Positions 1 through 8,961 of a stretch of 64,000 nucleotides of DNA are shown in pieces (position 1 is the stretch's first letter; each line of letters begins with the position of its first letter). Below the pieces are notes generated by a model that was not told the DNA's origin, searched no databases, and saw nothing but the letters and a program-made list of their open reading frames with translations. The stretch is from Streptomyces sp. NBC_00289 (GTDB lineage Bacteria; Actinomycetota; Actinomycetes; Streptomycetales; Streptomycetaceae). The position numbers and the translations under genes were made by a program. The stretch is taken from positions 2,790,001 through 2,854,000 of the forward strand of contig NZ_CP108046.1 in assembly GCF_041435115.1 (NCBI RefSeq), read 5' to 3'.

Positions 1-680
<680 letters not shown>

Positions 681-890
681 GAACATCAGAGCACCACATC
701 ATGAGCCGGTATTCCGCCGCTCGAGCGGGCTTGGCGACTGTTCGGGCGACACGAGGTGCCGAAACCGCGTTCTCCCACCACCCGCCCGACCTCGCTTCCG
801 GCCGAACTGTTCGGGGTTTCGCATGCCCGGCCCCTGCCAAGACCTGCGAACTCCGGCCTCTTCCCGAGGTCATGCGGCGAACCTAGGGTA

Positions 891-902
891 GGAAGCGCTT
901 AC
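891..902. promoter_or_regulatory. Probable LacI-family operator (autoregulatory)
   Basis: GGAAGCGCTTAC contains the 8-base palindrome AAGCGCTT with central CG. This is the typical core bound by LacI/GalR proteins, which insert a hinge helix at the central CpG. It lies 84 bases before the LacI-type gene at 986, so autoregulation is the simplest reading. Binding is inferred, not shown. Confidence 0.6.
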
Positions 903-985
903 TGTCCGGTCGGTCGCTCGGCCGCCCAGGCAGCACTGGACGAGACTTCCGATGGCCCTCGGGCGGGCCGGAGAGGTGGTTCCCG

Positions 986-2056
986 ATGGTCCGTACGGGG
1001 AGCGCGAGCGTGGCGGCCGGGCCGACCCTTGCGGTCGTGGCCCGGGAGGCGGGGGTCTCCGTGCCCACCGCGTCCAAGGTGGTCAACGGCCGGGAGGACG
1101 TCGCCCCCGAGACCCGCCGCCGTGTCACGGAGGCGCTGGACCGGCTCGGCTACGTCCGCAGACCCCGGTTCGACACCCTGAAGTCGTCCGGCCTGGTCGA
1201 CCTGGTGGTGCACTCCCTGGAGAGCTCCGGGTCGGGGGCCGTGCTGCACGGGGTGGAGGCGGCGGCCCACGAGCTCGGTCTGGAGGTGGTCGTCTCGGCC
1301 GGCCTGACCAGGACCCGTGGCGACCGGCCGGAGAGGGGCTGGCTGGACAGGCTCACCACGCGCGGCTCGTCCGGAGTGCTGTTCAACCTGGCCGAGCCGG
1401 CGCCGACCCAGTACACCTGGCTCGACCAGCACCGCATTCCGTACGTGCTGATCGATCCGGTCGTCGAACCGCCACCCGGAGTGGTGTCGGTGGGTGCGGC
1501 GAACTGGCACGGCGGTGTCACGGCGACCGAGCACCTGCTGCGGCTCGGCCACGAACGCATCGCCGTCGTCGCCGGTCACCAGCGCACGATGGGCAGCGGT
1601 GCGCGCGTGGCCGGCTACCGCTCGGCGCTGGCGGCCGCCGGAGTACGCCATCGCCCCGAGTACGTCTGTCACGCGGGCTTCGACGAGACGCTCGCCCGCA
1701 ACGCCACGTTGCACCTCCTCGGCCTGCCCGAACCGCCCACCGCGGTCTTCGTCTGCTCGGACCGGATGGCCCTCGGGGTGTACGAGGCGCTGGCCGAACG
1801 GGGGTTGAGGGTGCCGGACGACGTCAGCGTGGTCGGCTTCGACGACCTGCCCGAGGCCCGCTGGGCCGCCCCCGCCCTGACCACGGTCCGCCAGCCGCTG
1901 TCGGAGATGGCGGCGACGGCCCTGCACCTCCTGGTCCGCATGATGGACGGCGCCCGCCCCGAGAGCACCCGCACCGAACTGTCGACGCGACTGGTCGAGC
2001 GGGCGAGCACGGCCGCCCCGCGCCTGCTCCCGTCCTCGACGGAGACTCCGGCATAG
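986..2056 (+). CDS. LacI/GalR-family transcriptional regulator
   Basis: A 356-residue repressor with normal family architecture. The N-terminal HTH and hinge occupy about residues 14-65 (LAVVAREAGVSVPTASKVVN, then VAPETRRRV and LDRLGYV). A periplasmic-binding-protein-like sensor domain follows, with family signatures GHERIAVVAG, VFVCSDRMALG and DVSVVGFDDL. Such proteins usually repress sugar uptake or glycoside-use genes and are released by a sugar ligand. No sugar operon is adjacent, so the effector cannot be named. Start ATG 986 is preceded by GGAGAGG. A palindromic LacI-type operator lies 84 bases upstream, consistent with self-control. The divergent esterase is a possible second target. 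Confidence 0.92.
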   Translation: MVRTGSASVAAGPTLAVVAREAGVSVPTASKVVNGREDVAPETRRRVTEALDRLGYVRRPRFDTLKSSGLVDLVVHSLESSGSGAVLHGVEAAAHELGLEVVVSAGLTRTRGDRPERGWLDRLTTRGSSGVLFNLAEPAPTQYTWLDQHRIPYVLIDPVVEPPPGVVSVGAANWHGGVTATEHLLRLGHERIAVVAGHQRTMGSGARVAGYRSALAAAGVRHRPEYVCHAGFDETLARNATLHLLGLPEPPTAVFVCSDRMALGVYEALAERGLRVPDDVSVVGFDDLPEARWAAPALTTVRQPLSEMAATALHLLVRMMDGARPESTRTELSTRLVERASTAAPRLLPSSTETPA

Positions 2057-2401
2057 GAGGACTGCCCCGGCCCACAGACCAGACCCCGGCAGCGCGGAGC
2101 CCCGGACGCGGGGACCCGGCAGCACGGCGACGGGTAGGTCGGCGAACGGGTGGCGCGGGCCGCCCGCAGCACGGGAGCGCCCGCACGCCGGGGAGTGAGG
2201 GCCCGCACGCGCCGGGATGTCCACAGCGTTCACCTGCGTGAGCGTTCCGGATGTCGGCGTGTGGCACTGACCGTCGTATTCGCTCACATTTGTTCATCCG
2301 GCGAGGCCGGGAACTGGCCGGCTCGACCGGGCGTCGAACGATGCGGCGGGGAGGGGCCGTTGCCCTGGGGAGGGCCGGCGGTGAGCACTTGGGGGACGAC
2401 G
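2057..2401. other. Intergenic gap after LacI regulator
   Basis: 345 bases with no recognisable gene. An open frame in phase with the next gene extends back to 2150, but its composition is low-complexity Arg/Ala and it has no ribosome site, so it is probably 5' untranslated sequence. Promoter elements for the HTH gene should be in the less GC-rich stretch around 2270-2300. Confidence 0.45.
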
Positions 2402-2839
2402 ATGACACGCTGGAGGCCGCTGCCCGACGCGCTGCCGAGGGAGGCGCAGCACCTCGTCGGCCGGCTGCGCGGGCTGAAGGACCGGACGGGTCTGAGCCTT
2501 GCCGAACTGGCCCGGCGGACCGCGTACAGCAAGTCGTCGTGGCAGCGGTATCTGAGCGGGGCGAAACAGCCGCCGAGGGGTGCCGTGCAGGCGTTGTGCC
2601 GGGTGGCCGAGGTGGAGCAGGGGCGGCTGCTGGCGCTGTGGGAGCTGGCCGACCAGACCTGGCCGCACGGCGAGGCGGGGCCTCCCGGGCCGCCGGACAC
2701 CGTGCCGGTCCCGTTGCCCGTGCCGGTGCCGAGCGGGGTGGACCACCGCCGCTGGCGGGCGGCGGCGCTGGTCTCGTTCGCCGTCATCGTGCTGCTGGCG
2801 GTGTGGCTGCTGTGGGTGCTGCCGCTGAGGAGCGGGTGA
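2402..2839 (+). CDS. XRE-type HTH protein with C-terminal membrane anchor
   Basis: About 145 residues. The N-terminal half is a helix-turn-helix of the XRE class (LRGLKDRTGLSLAELARRT, then YSKSSWQRYLSGAKQPPRGAV). A Pro/Val-rich linker follows (repeated VPVP). A single hydrophobic segment near the C-terminus (ALVSFAVIVLLAVWLLWVLP) should anchor it in the membrane, with the HTH inside the cell. Such small membrane-tethered HTH proteins are common and mostly uncharacterised in Streptomyces. Start ATG 2402 has GGGGGA five bases upstream. GTG 2381, in frame and preceded by GGGAGGG, is a credible alternative adding seven residues. A bidirectional terminator overlaps its 3' end. Confidence 0.8.
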   Translation: MTRWRPLPDALPREAQHLVGRLRGLKDRTGLSLAELARRTAYSKSSWQRYLSGAKQPPRGAVQALCRVAEVEQGRLLALWELADQTWPHGEAGPPGPPDTVPVPLPVPVPSGVDHRRWRAAALVSFAVIVLLAVWLLWVLPLRSG

Positions 2840-2860
2840 CCCGGTGGCCACCCGCTCCTC
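2827..2860. terminator. Perfect 12-bp hairpin, bidirectional terminator
   Basis: GAGGAGCGGGTG (2827-2838) pairs exactly with CACCCGCTCCTC (2849-2860) over a 10-base loop. It lies between the convergent genes ending at 2839 and 2876. There is no U-tract, which is normal for Streptomyces. It probably ends transcription from both sides. Confidence 0.8.
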
Positions 2861-2875
2861 GCCTGCACGGCTCGC

Positions 2876-3418
2876 TCAGCCGAGCGTGTCGTAGTAGGCG
2901 TTCTTCCAGGAGCCGGTGAGCCTGAGCTTCACCCGGTACTTGCCGCCGACCCGCTTGAAGTTGACGGTCCGCGCGTGGCCCGCGTACTGGACGACGCTGC
3001 CCGTGTACGGGCCGTGCAGCCGGCGCTGAGCGGACTCCCAGCTGTCGTCGGTGACGACGCCGTCGGCGTCCGGGAGTCCGTACCGCTCCTGCCACCACTG
3101 GGTGGCCGATTCGGTCTCCGGGCCGAACGAACCGTCGACCTGGTTCTTCTTGAAGGCATGCCAGTCGCCGTCGTCGTCCTGCCACTGGGCGCCGTCCGCG
3201 TACAGGACGGTCTCCCAGAGGGCGGTGGCGTTGCTCTCCGCGTAGTCGTCGACGCCGAGGTTCTCCTCGTCCTGCCAGTCGTCGTAGACGCCGCCGCTGC
3301 CGTCGACGCCGTGGTACGGGGCGGCCGCGTTCGCGGCCGGCGCCAGGGCGATCCCGGTGGCCCCCGCCCCCAGCAACGCGGCCGTGATCATCGCAATGGT
3401 CCGATTGCGCATGCTCAT
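2876..3418 (-). CDS. Secreted peptidoglycan-binding-like protein
   Basis: 180 residues with a classical signal peptide (MSMRNRTIAMITAALLGAGA, then cleavage near ANAAAPYHG). The mature part is acidic. It contains a region resembling a PG_binding_1 fold (KKNQVDGSFGPETESATQWW, then YGLPDADGVVTDDSW), the pattern in which a DG.FG..T motif marks peptidoglycan-binding repeats. The C-terminus (YRVKLRLTGSWKNAYYDTLG) is basic and aromatic. It is probably an exported cell-wall-associated protein with no enzymatic motif visible. Minus strand, starting at ATG 3418, convergent with the HTH gene. Confidence 0.75.
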   Translation of the reverse strand: MSMRNRTIAMITAALLGAGATGIALAPAANAAAPYHGVDGSGGVYDDWQDEENLGVDDYAESNATALWETVLYADGAQWQDDDGDWHAFKKNQVDGSFGPETESATQWWQERYGLPDADGVVTDDSWESAQRRLHGPYTGSVVQYAGHARTVNFKRVGGKYRVKLRLTGSWKNAYYDTLG

Positions 3419-3684
3419 GAAAACTTCCTTTCCGAACCGCCGGCCCCCGTCGTTGTCTCCTGGGGCGGCTCGATTGGTGTGGCAGGTGAAGAATCACGGC
3501 AGGGCGGCGGGCACGGCGAGGCCTGACGGTGTACGTGGACCGGTGGGGGACGGTCCACGCCGAGCCCGGCGGTGTCCCGGCCGAGCGCGGTCCGCCCGGG
3601 GACGGCGCGGGACGAGGTGGGACGGGGCGGGACGCGACAACCCCTCGGCCCACGACCGCCCGTCCCTGGCTCGGCCCGACCGGT

Positions 3685-4344
3685 CTACCGCCCGCTCTCG
3701 CCGAGCCCCGCCGCCCAGTTGATGCCGCCCCGCAGGTGGGCGCGGAAGTCCGGGTCCTCGTACGCCTCGGCGGCGTGACCGAGTGCCGTGTAGAAGCTCC
3801 GGCCGCCGCCCCGCTCGTGGCACCAGGCCAGCGGGTGGTCGTCACCCATGCCGCCTCCCTCGTACGACGACTCGTCGGCGCGGAGCAACACCCGCACCGT
3901 TCCACGGGGGTTGGCGTGGAAGTCGTACCACTCGTCGGTGAAGTCCCAGACGGCGGGCAGGTGCCGGGTCGCCGGATGCTCGCGGTCCTCCACGACGGCC
4001 CGGCCCGGCTGGAACTCGGGGTGCCGGGCGAAGCGGGCGCCGAGGAGTTCGCCGTAGTACGGCCACTCGTACTCGGTGCAGGCCGCCGCGTGTACGCCGG
4101 CGAAACCGCCGCCCGCCTCCACGTACGCGGCCAGCCGCTCGCGCCCGGCTGGGGTAAGCACCTCGCCGCTGGTGGAGAGGAAGACGACGGCGGCGTACCG
4201 GTCGAGGGGGCCTTCGAGGGCTGCGGGGTCCTCGGTGGCGTCGGCCTCGAAGTCCCCGAGCGTGCGTACGGCGGCGACGGCGGCCGGGATGGAGTCGTGC
4301 CGGTAGGCGGTGGTGCGGGTGTAGAGGAGCAGTCGCGGGGCCAT
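3685..4344 (-). CDS. ThuA-like domain protein (type 1 glutamine amidotransferase fold)
   Basis: 219 residues from ATG 4344. The ThuA-like signature runs throughout: LLLYTRTTAYRHDSIPAAV, VVFLSTSGEVLT, GGGFAGVHAAA, YYGELLGARF and the C-terminal GRSFYTALGH. The family is linked to trehalose or other sugar use, but biochemical roles are poorly known. The start has no Shine-Dalgarno. Instead a -10-like TAGGCT sits seven bases before ATG (4357-4352 on the minus strand), so the transcript is probably leaderless. An in-frame ATG at 4401 would overlap the promoter of the divergent VOC gene and is less likely. Cytosolic. Confidence 0.82.
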   Translation of the reverse strand: MAPRLLLYTRTTAYRHDSIPAAVAAVRTLGDFEADATEDPAALEGPLDRYAAVVFLSTSGEVLTPAGRERLAAYVEAGGGFAGVHAAACTEYEWPYYGELLGARFARHPEFQPGRAVVEDREHPATRHLPAVWDFTDEWYDFHANPRGTVRVLLRADESSYEGGGMGDDHPLAWCHERGGGRSFYTALGHAAEAYEDPDFRAHLRGGINWAAGLGESGR

Positions 4345-4435
4345 GGGGAGGAGCCTAGGGCCGGGTCCGGGTGTCCCGGCGGGGGTGTCCGATTCCTTCA
4401 AGACCGTCCGCCCCGCCGCCGCCTACCGTGGCGGC

Positions 4436-4837
4436 ATGACTCCGCGATTCGATGCCATCGGCCTGGTCGTCTCCGACATGGCCGCCTCCGTCTCCTTCTA
4501 CCGCCGCCTCGGGTTCGCTTTTCCCGACGGCGCCGAGGAGCAGCCGCACGCCGAGGCCGGACTGCCGGGCGGGCTGCGGCTGTTGCTCGACACCGAGGAC
4601 ACGGTCCGCTCCTTCCACGCCGGGTGGCGGCCGCCGTCCGGGGGAAGCCGGTCCGCGCTGGCCCTGGTGTGCGCCGACCCGGCCGAAGTCGACTCCGTGT
4701 ACGAGGAGTTGGTGGGCGCCGGGTACCACGGGGAGCTCAAACCGTGGGACGCCTTCTGGGGGCAGCGGTATGCCGTGGTGCACGACCCGGACGGCAACGG
4801 CGTGGACCTGTTCGCCTCACTGCCGGCGGCCGAGTAG
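4436..4837 (+). CDS. VOC/glyoxalase-fold protein
   Basis: 133 residues with the vicinal-oxygen-chelate fold pattern: FDAIGLVVSDMAASVSFYRR at the start and VVHDPDGNGVDLFA at the end, one beta-alpha-beta-beta-beta module repeated twice. Members bind metals or small toxic ligands such as bleomycin-type drugs or methylglyoxal adducts. The specific role is unknown. A -10-like TACCGT ends six bases before the ATG and there is no ribosome site, so it is probably leaderless. It shares a short divergent promoter region with the ThuA-like gene and overlaps the 3' end of the convergent AraC gene by 21 bases. Confidence 0.85.
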   Translation: MTPRFDAIGLVVSDMAASVSFYRRLGFAFPDGAEEQPHAEAGLPGGLRLLLDTEDTVRSFHAGWRPPSGGSRSALALVCADPAEVDSVYEELVGAGYHGELKPWDAFWGQRYAVVHDPDGNGVDLFASLPAAE

Positions 4838-5509
4838 CTCGCCGGGTGGCAGGCCCGTCAGCTCCTTCACGTCCCGCGTGAGGTGGGCCTGGTCGGCGAA
4901 ACCGCACCGGGCCGCCGTCGCCGCGAGCGGCACTCCCCCGCGGGCCAGGGCGAGGGCCCGCTGGAGCCTCAGGACGCGGGCCAGCGTCTTGGGGCCGTAG
5001 CCGAAGGCGGCCAGTGAGCGGCGGTGCAACTGGCGCGCCCCGATGCCGAGTTCGTCGGCGGCCACGGCGACCGGCCGCCCCGCGTCGAGCGCGGCGACGA
5101 GCCGTCCCAGCAGGGGGTCCGGCGGATCCGCGTCCGCCGCGCAGGTCAGCGCGACCTCTTCGAGGGCGGGCAGCGGGTCCCCGGCCGCGGCGATCCGTCC
5201 GCCGAGGCGCCGTACGTCCGCGGCGGGCCACAGGTCGGTCAACTCCACCCGCCGGTCGCGCAGTTCGTACGCCGGTACGCCGAGGACCGCGGGTCCGACG
5301 CCGGGCGGGAAGCGGACGCCCGCCCAGTGCGCGGGGCCGCCCCCGGGGACGTGGGCGTGCGTGTCCGGGCCGGCGACCAGCAGTCGGCCGCCGTTCCACA
5401 GCAGGTCCATGCAGCCGTCCGGCAGGACGGGCCGGACGGCGGGGTCGTCGTCGAGGGTGTTGCGCCAGACGACCGCACCGGTCAGCCGCGACGCCCGCTG
5501 CGCGTACAC
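4817..5509 (-). CDS. AraC-family regulator with N-terminal DUF6597-like domain
   Basis: 230 residues. The N-terminal domain (VLPDGCMDLLWNGGRLLVAG, then AGVRFPPGV) is the type found in many actinobacterial AraC proteins. The C-terminal AraC DNA-binding region carries two HTHs (ADELGIGARQLHRRS and AATAARCGFADQAHLTRDVK). Starts at GTG 5509. TAGCCT lies seven bases upstream and no Shine-Dalgarno is present, so it is probably leaderless. It converges on the VOC gene with a 21-base overlap; targets unknown. Confidence 0.85.
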   Translation of the reverse strand: MYAQRASRLTGAVVWRNTLDDDPAVRPVLPDGCMDLLWNGGRLLVAGPDTHAHVPGGGPAHWAGVRFPPGVGPAVLGVPAYELRDRRVELTDLWPAADVRRLGGRIAAAGDPLPALEEVALTCAADADPPDPLLGRLVAALDAGRPVAVAADELGIGARQLHRRSLAAFGYGPKTLARVLRLQRALALARGGVPLAATAARCGFADQAHLTRDVKELTGLPPGELLGRRQ

Positions 5510-5519
5510 AGGGAAAAGG

Positions 5520-6524
5520 CTACGCCTGGGGGCCGAGTCCCACCGAGACCGGCCGCGCCGCCCGGGTCCGGTGTTCCTGCGGGCTCACCCCGTACACCCG
5601 TTTGAAGGCGCTGGACAGCGCGAACGCGCTGCCGTAGCCGACCTGGCGGGCGAGGGCGTCGAGGGTGTCGTCGGTGTCGCGCAGCCGGTCGGCGGCGAGC
5701 GCGAGGCGCCAGGCGGTGAGGTAGGACATCGGGGGTTCGCCGACGAGCTCCGTGAATCGGCGGGCGAGGGCGGCCCGGGAGACACCGGCCTTGGCGGCGA
5801 GCGTGGCGACCGTCCAGGGGTGGGCGGGGTCGTCCTGCAGCAGGCGCAGGACGCGGCCCACCACCGGGTCCGCCATGGCCAGGTACCAGGCCGGTGCCGC
5901 GGCCTCCGGGCGGGAGAACCAGGCCCTGAGCGCGGCGATGACCAGCAGGTCCAGGAGGCGGTCCAGGACGACCTCCTGGCCGGGTTCGTCGCGCCCGATC
6001 TCCGCCATGACGAGGGAGGTCAGCGGGCACTCCCACACGTCGGAGGTGAGGGCGAGCAGCGGCGGGAGCGCGTCGAGCAGCCGGCCGCTGATCTCGCCCT
6101 GCATGAGGTAGGTCCCGATGAGCACCACGGTGGAGCCGTCGGGCCGGTCGCCCCAGGTGCGTACGCCCAGGTCCATGGAGCCGTTGAGGGGGCGGCCGTC
6201 GGGGTAGGCGCACTCGGCGCCGGGCAGGATCAGCGCCTGCGGGGCGGTCGCGGGGTCGTCGGCGCAGGTGTACGGGTCGGGGCCGCGGGCGATGGCGAGG
6301 TCGCCTGCCCGCAGCCGCAGCGGCTCTCCCCTGTCCGGTGTGACCCAGGCGTCGCCGCGGACCACCAGCATCACCGTCAGCGGTGCGCGGTCCTCGACCC
6401 GGACGGCCCACGGCGGGTCGAAGCACGCCCGGATCATGAACGCGCCCCGGGCGCGCGGCCCCTCCAGCAGACCTGCGAGGGGGTCCCCCCGCGTGAGCAT
6501 GTTCGAGCGTGGCGGAGCGTCCAT
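5520..6524 (-). CDS. AraC-family regulator with cupin-type sensor
   Basis: 334 residues from ATG 6524. The N-terminal cupin-like region (MLVVRGDAWVTPDRGEPLRL, then GDLAIARG) is an AraC_binding/Cupin_6 sensor. The C-terminal part has two HTH motifs (VATLAAKAGVSRAALARRFT and LARQVGYGSAFALSSAFKRV, then YGVSP). This class is commonly paired with, and controls, a neighbouring NAD(P)-binding reductase. Here that is the NmrA-type gene starting 82 bases away on the opposite strand. TACCCT six bases before ATG suggests a leaderless transcript. Regulation of the neighbour is inferred from layout. Confidence 0.9.
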   Translation of the reverse strand: MDAPPRSNMLTRGDPLAGLLEGPRARGAFMIRACFDPPWAVRVEDRAPLTVMLVVRGDAWVTPDRGEPLRLRAGDLAIARGPDPYTCADDPATAPQALILPGAECAYPDGRPLNGSMDLGVRTWGDRPDGSTVVLIGTYLMQGEISGRLLDALPPLLALTSDVWECPLTSLVMAEIGRDEPGQEVVLDRLLDLLVIAALRAWFSRPEAAAPAWYLAMADPVVGRVLRLLQDDPAHPWTVATLAAKAGVSRAALARRFTELVGEPPMSYLTAWRLALAADRLRDTDDTLDALARQVGYGSAFALSSAFKRVYGVSPQEHRTRAARPVSVGLGPQA

Positions 6525-6605
6525 GGGGTCAGGGTAGACGCGCGCGCATGGGAATGAGCCGTTCAGCGATGGCCGCCCGCGGCTACCGGCACTTGACTGG
6601 ATCGC

Positions 6606-7442
6606 ATGACACACACGCGGAACATGACGGTTGTGGTGACAGGGGCCTCGGGCCGTACCGGGCGCCGGGTGGCGGAGTCCGCGCGGGCGGCGGGACTGAC
6701 CGTGCGAGCGGCCTCGCGGGCCCAGGGCTTCGACTGGCGGGAGCCCTCGACGTGGGCCGGGACGCTGCGGGGCGCGGACGCGGCCTACCTGGTCTGTCCC
6801 TCGGACGTCGGCGCACCGGGCTCCGCCCGGGAGGTCGGTCTGCTCGCGCACGAGGCGGTCGGGCTGGGGGTACGGCGGCTGGTGCTGCTGTCGTCGCGGG
6901 GTGAGGTGCGGGCGCGGCCCACCGAGGAGGCGCTGCGCGAGTCGGGGGCGGACTGGACGGTCGTACGGGCCGCGTGGTTCGCGCAGAACTTCAGTGAGGG
7001 GCCGCTGGTGGAAGGGCTGCGACAGAGCGGGGAGCTGGTGTTTCCGGGCGGCGCGGTGGGCGAGCCGTTCATCGACGTGCGGGACGTCGCCGACGTGGTG
7101 GTGGCCGCGCTGACGGCGGGCGACCGGTACGTGGGGCAGGCCATGGCGATCTCGGGGCCGCGGCTGCTGACCTTCGGGGAGGCGGTCGCGGAGATCGCCG
7201 CGGCGTCCGGACGCGAGCTGGCCTACCGTGGCGTGTCGGCCCGCCGGTACGGCGACGACCTGGCCGGGTTCGGCGTGCCGGCCGAGGAGGTCGAGCTCCT
7301 GGTCGAGCTGTTCGCATCACTGCTCGACGGCCGGAACTCCTATCTGTCCTCCGACGAGGTACGGCAGGTGCTGGGCCGTCCGCCGCGTGACTTCGCGGAC
7401 TTCGCCCGGGAGGCGGCGGGGGCCGGAACCTGGAAGCTGTGA
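6606..7442 (+). CDS. NmrA/SDR-type NAD(P)-binding oxidoreductase
   Basis: 278 residues with an extended Rossmann fold. The glycine-rich dinucleotide motif is VVVTGASGRTGRRVAES at residues 8-24; the family signatures VRRLVLLSSRG, WTVVRAAWFAQNF and FIDVRDVADVVVAAL follow. The size and architecture fit the NmrA/HSCARG group of NAD(P)H-sensing or quinone-reductase-like proteins. Divergent from the cupin-type AraC regulator that probably controls it. A second ATG at 6624 (just before TVVVTG) could be the true start. Substrate unknown. Confidence 0.87.
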   Translation: MTHTRNMTVVVTGASGRTGRRVAESARAAGLTVRAASRAQGFDWREPSTWAGTLRGADAAYLVCPSDVGAPGSAREVGLLAHEAVGLGVRRLVLLSSRGEVRARPTEEALRESGADWTVVRAAWFAQNFSEGPLVEGLRQSGELVFPGGAVGEPFIDVRDVADVVVAALTAGDRYVGQAMAISGPRLLTFGEAVAEIAAASGRELAYRGVSARRYGDDLAGFGVPAEEVELLVELFASLLDGRNSYLSSDEVRQVLGRPPRDFADFAREAAGAGTWKL

Positions 7443-7460
7443 CCGCGCCACCGACAGGGC

Positions 7461-8612
7461 CTAGGAACCGTCCGGCTTGTGCGGCGGGTGGGTGCTCTTC
7501 ACATGGGTCCGCAGCCGTGAGGTGACGTCCTCGGGGGGCAGGAACCGCGACCAGCGCTCCGGGAACTCGGACGGCATGTCCGGGTCGTCCGGGTCGTCCG
7601 AGTCGGGGTCGGACTCGCGGTGCGCGGCAGCCCGCGCCACGTACTCGGCAACCTGCGCCTCCCGCACCCGCTCGTTCGCGGCGCGGGCCGCGGCGGTGGC
7701 GGCGGCCGGCCACACCCGGTCGATGGCGGCGTTGACCGCCGCCCCGACGAGGACGGCGAACGCGGACACGCCGATCCACAGCAGTACGGCCACGGGCGCG
7801 GCCAGCGAACCGTAGATGGTGGGGCCCTCGACGGTGCTGGTCAGGTAGATGCGAAGCAGGAAGCTGCCCAGCACCCACATGGCGAGTGCGACGAGGGCGC
7901 CGGGCACGTCCTCGATCCACGGGGAGCGCACCGGCACGGACACGTGGTAGAGCGTCGTCAGGAAGGCGATGGACAGCACGATGACGACGGGCCAGTACAG
8001 CACCTGCACGACGGTCGTCGACCACGGCACCACGTTCACCACCGCGTCCGGCCCCGCCACCATCAGCGGCAGCGCGACCGAGCCGATCAGCAGGGCCACG
8101 ATGAACAGCAGGAAGGCCATCAGCCGCGTCTTGACGATCCCCCGGACGCCGTCGAGGCCGTACATCACCGTGATGGTGTCGATGAAGACGTTCACCGCGC
8201 GGGAGCCCGACCACAGGGCGAACAGGAAGCCGATGGAGATGACGTCGGGCCGGCCGCCCTTCATCACGTCGTGCAGGATCGGCTGCGCGATCTCGGCGAC
8301 GCCCTTGTCGGACAGCACCGTGCGCGAGGCCTCCAGGAGGTTGGACTCCAGGCTCGCGATGGAGTCGGCGCCGGTCCAGTCGTCGACGTAGCCGAGCAGG
8401 CCGATCATGCTGAGCAGCAGCGGCGGCACGGACAGCAGGGTGAAGAACGCCGCTTCGGCCGCGAGGCCCAGGATGCGGTACTCCATGCAGGAGTTGACGG
8501 TGTCCTTGAGCAGCAGCCAGGCAGTCCTGCGCTTCGAGACGTTCCGGTAGAGGGCACGCGCCCGGTGGAGACGTCCGGAGGGCTGCTCGGAGGATTCACT
8601 TGCTGGCTGCAC
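7461..8612 (-). CDS. YihY/BrkB-family inner membrane protein
   Basis: 383 residues with about six membrane-spanning segments, including FFTLLSVPPLLLSMIGLLGY, LMAFLLFIVALLIGSVALPL, VLYWPVVIVLSIAFLTTLYH, VPGALVALAMWVLGSFLLRI and LAAPVAVLLWIGVSAFAVLV. YGSLAAPVAVLLWI is the conserved family signature. The charged C-terminal tail is cytosolic and Asp-rich (DPDSDDPDDPDMP). The molecular function of the YihY/BrkB family is not settled despite the old ribonuclease BN label. Starts at GTG 8612; TACCTT six bases upstream suggests a leaderless transcript. Confidence 0.9.
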   Translation of the reverse strand: MQPASESSEQPSGRLHRARALYRNVSKRRTAWLLLKDTVNSCMEYRILGLAAEAAFFTLLSVPPLLLSMIGLLGYVDDWTGADSIASLESNLLEASRTVLSDKGVAEIAQPILHDVMKGGRPDVISIGFLFALWSGSRAVNVFIDTITVMYGLDGVRGIVKTRLMAFLLFIVALLIGSVALPLMVAGPDAVVNVVPWSTTVVQVLYWPVVIVLSIAFLTTLYHVSVPVRSPWIEDVPGALVALAMWVLGSFLLRIYLTSTVEGPTIYGSLAAPVAVLLWIGVSAFAVLVGAAVNAAIDRVWPAAATAAARAANERVREAQVAEYVARAAAHRESDPDSDDPDDPDMPSEFPERWSRFLPPEDVTSRLRTHVKSTHPPHKPDGS

Positions 8613-8961
8613 GACCTAAAGGTATCCGCCGCGAGGGGCTCCACTCATCCACGGTGGCGCCGACCCGTCGCGGGGCTCCCTCCGGTCGCACGGGCAGCGG
8701 AAAACGCCGCACGTCCTGCGCATTCCGCCGCGCGGGCCGCGCGGGAGGCCGCGGACCGCGCGGGCCGCGCGGGAGGCCATGGACCGCGCGTACCGCACTC
8801 CGGTACGCGGCACCCGGTTCCGGCCGCCCCGGCCCGCCGGCCCACACGGCTCCCGCCCGGTCCGCCCGCCCGCTCCGAGCCCGGGCGCCCGGGGCCCGGC
8901 GCCCGGCGCCCGGTGCCGCGTCGGCGTGGTGACATCGGCTGTGCGGGGTAGGTTCGACGTC
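8613..8961. other. Divergent intergenic region with 28-bp direct repeat
   Basis: 349 bases between divergent genes, without a credible gene. It holds two near-identical 28-base units (8729-8756 and 8757-8784, differing at two positions), a run of GCCCGGCGC-like repeats near 8880-8915, and the promoters of both neighbours at its ends. Confidence 0.6.
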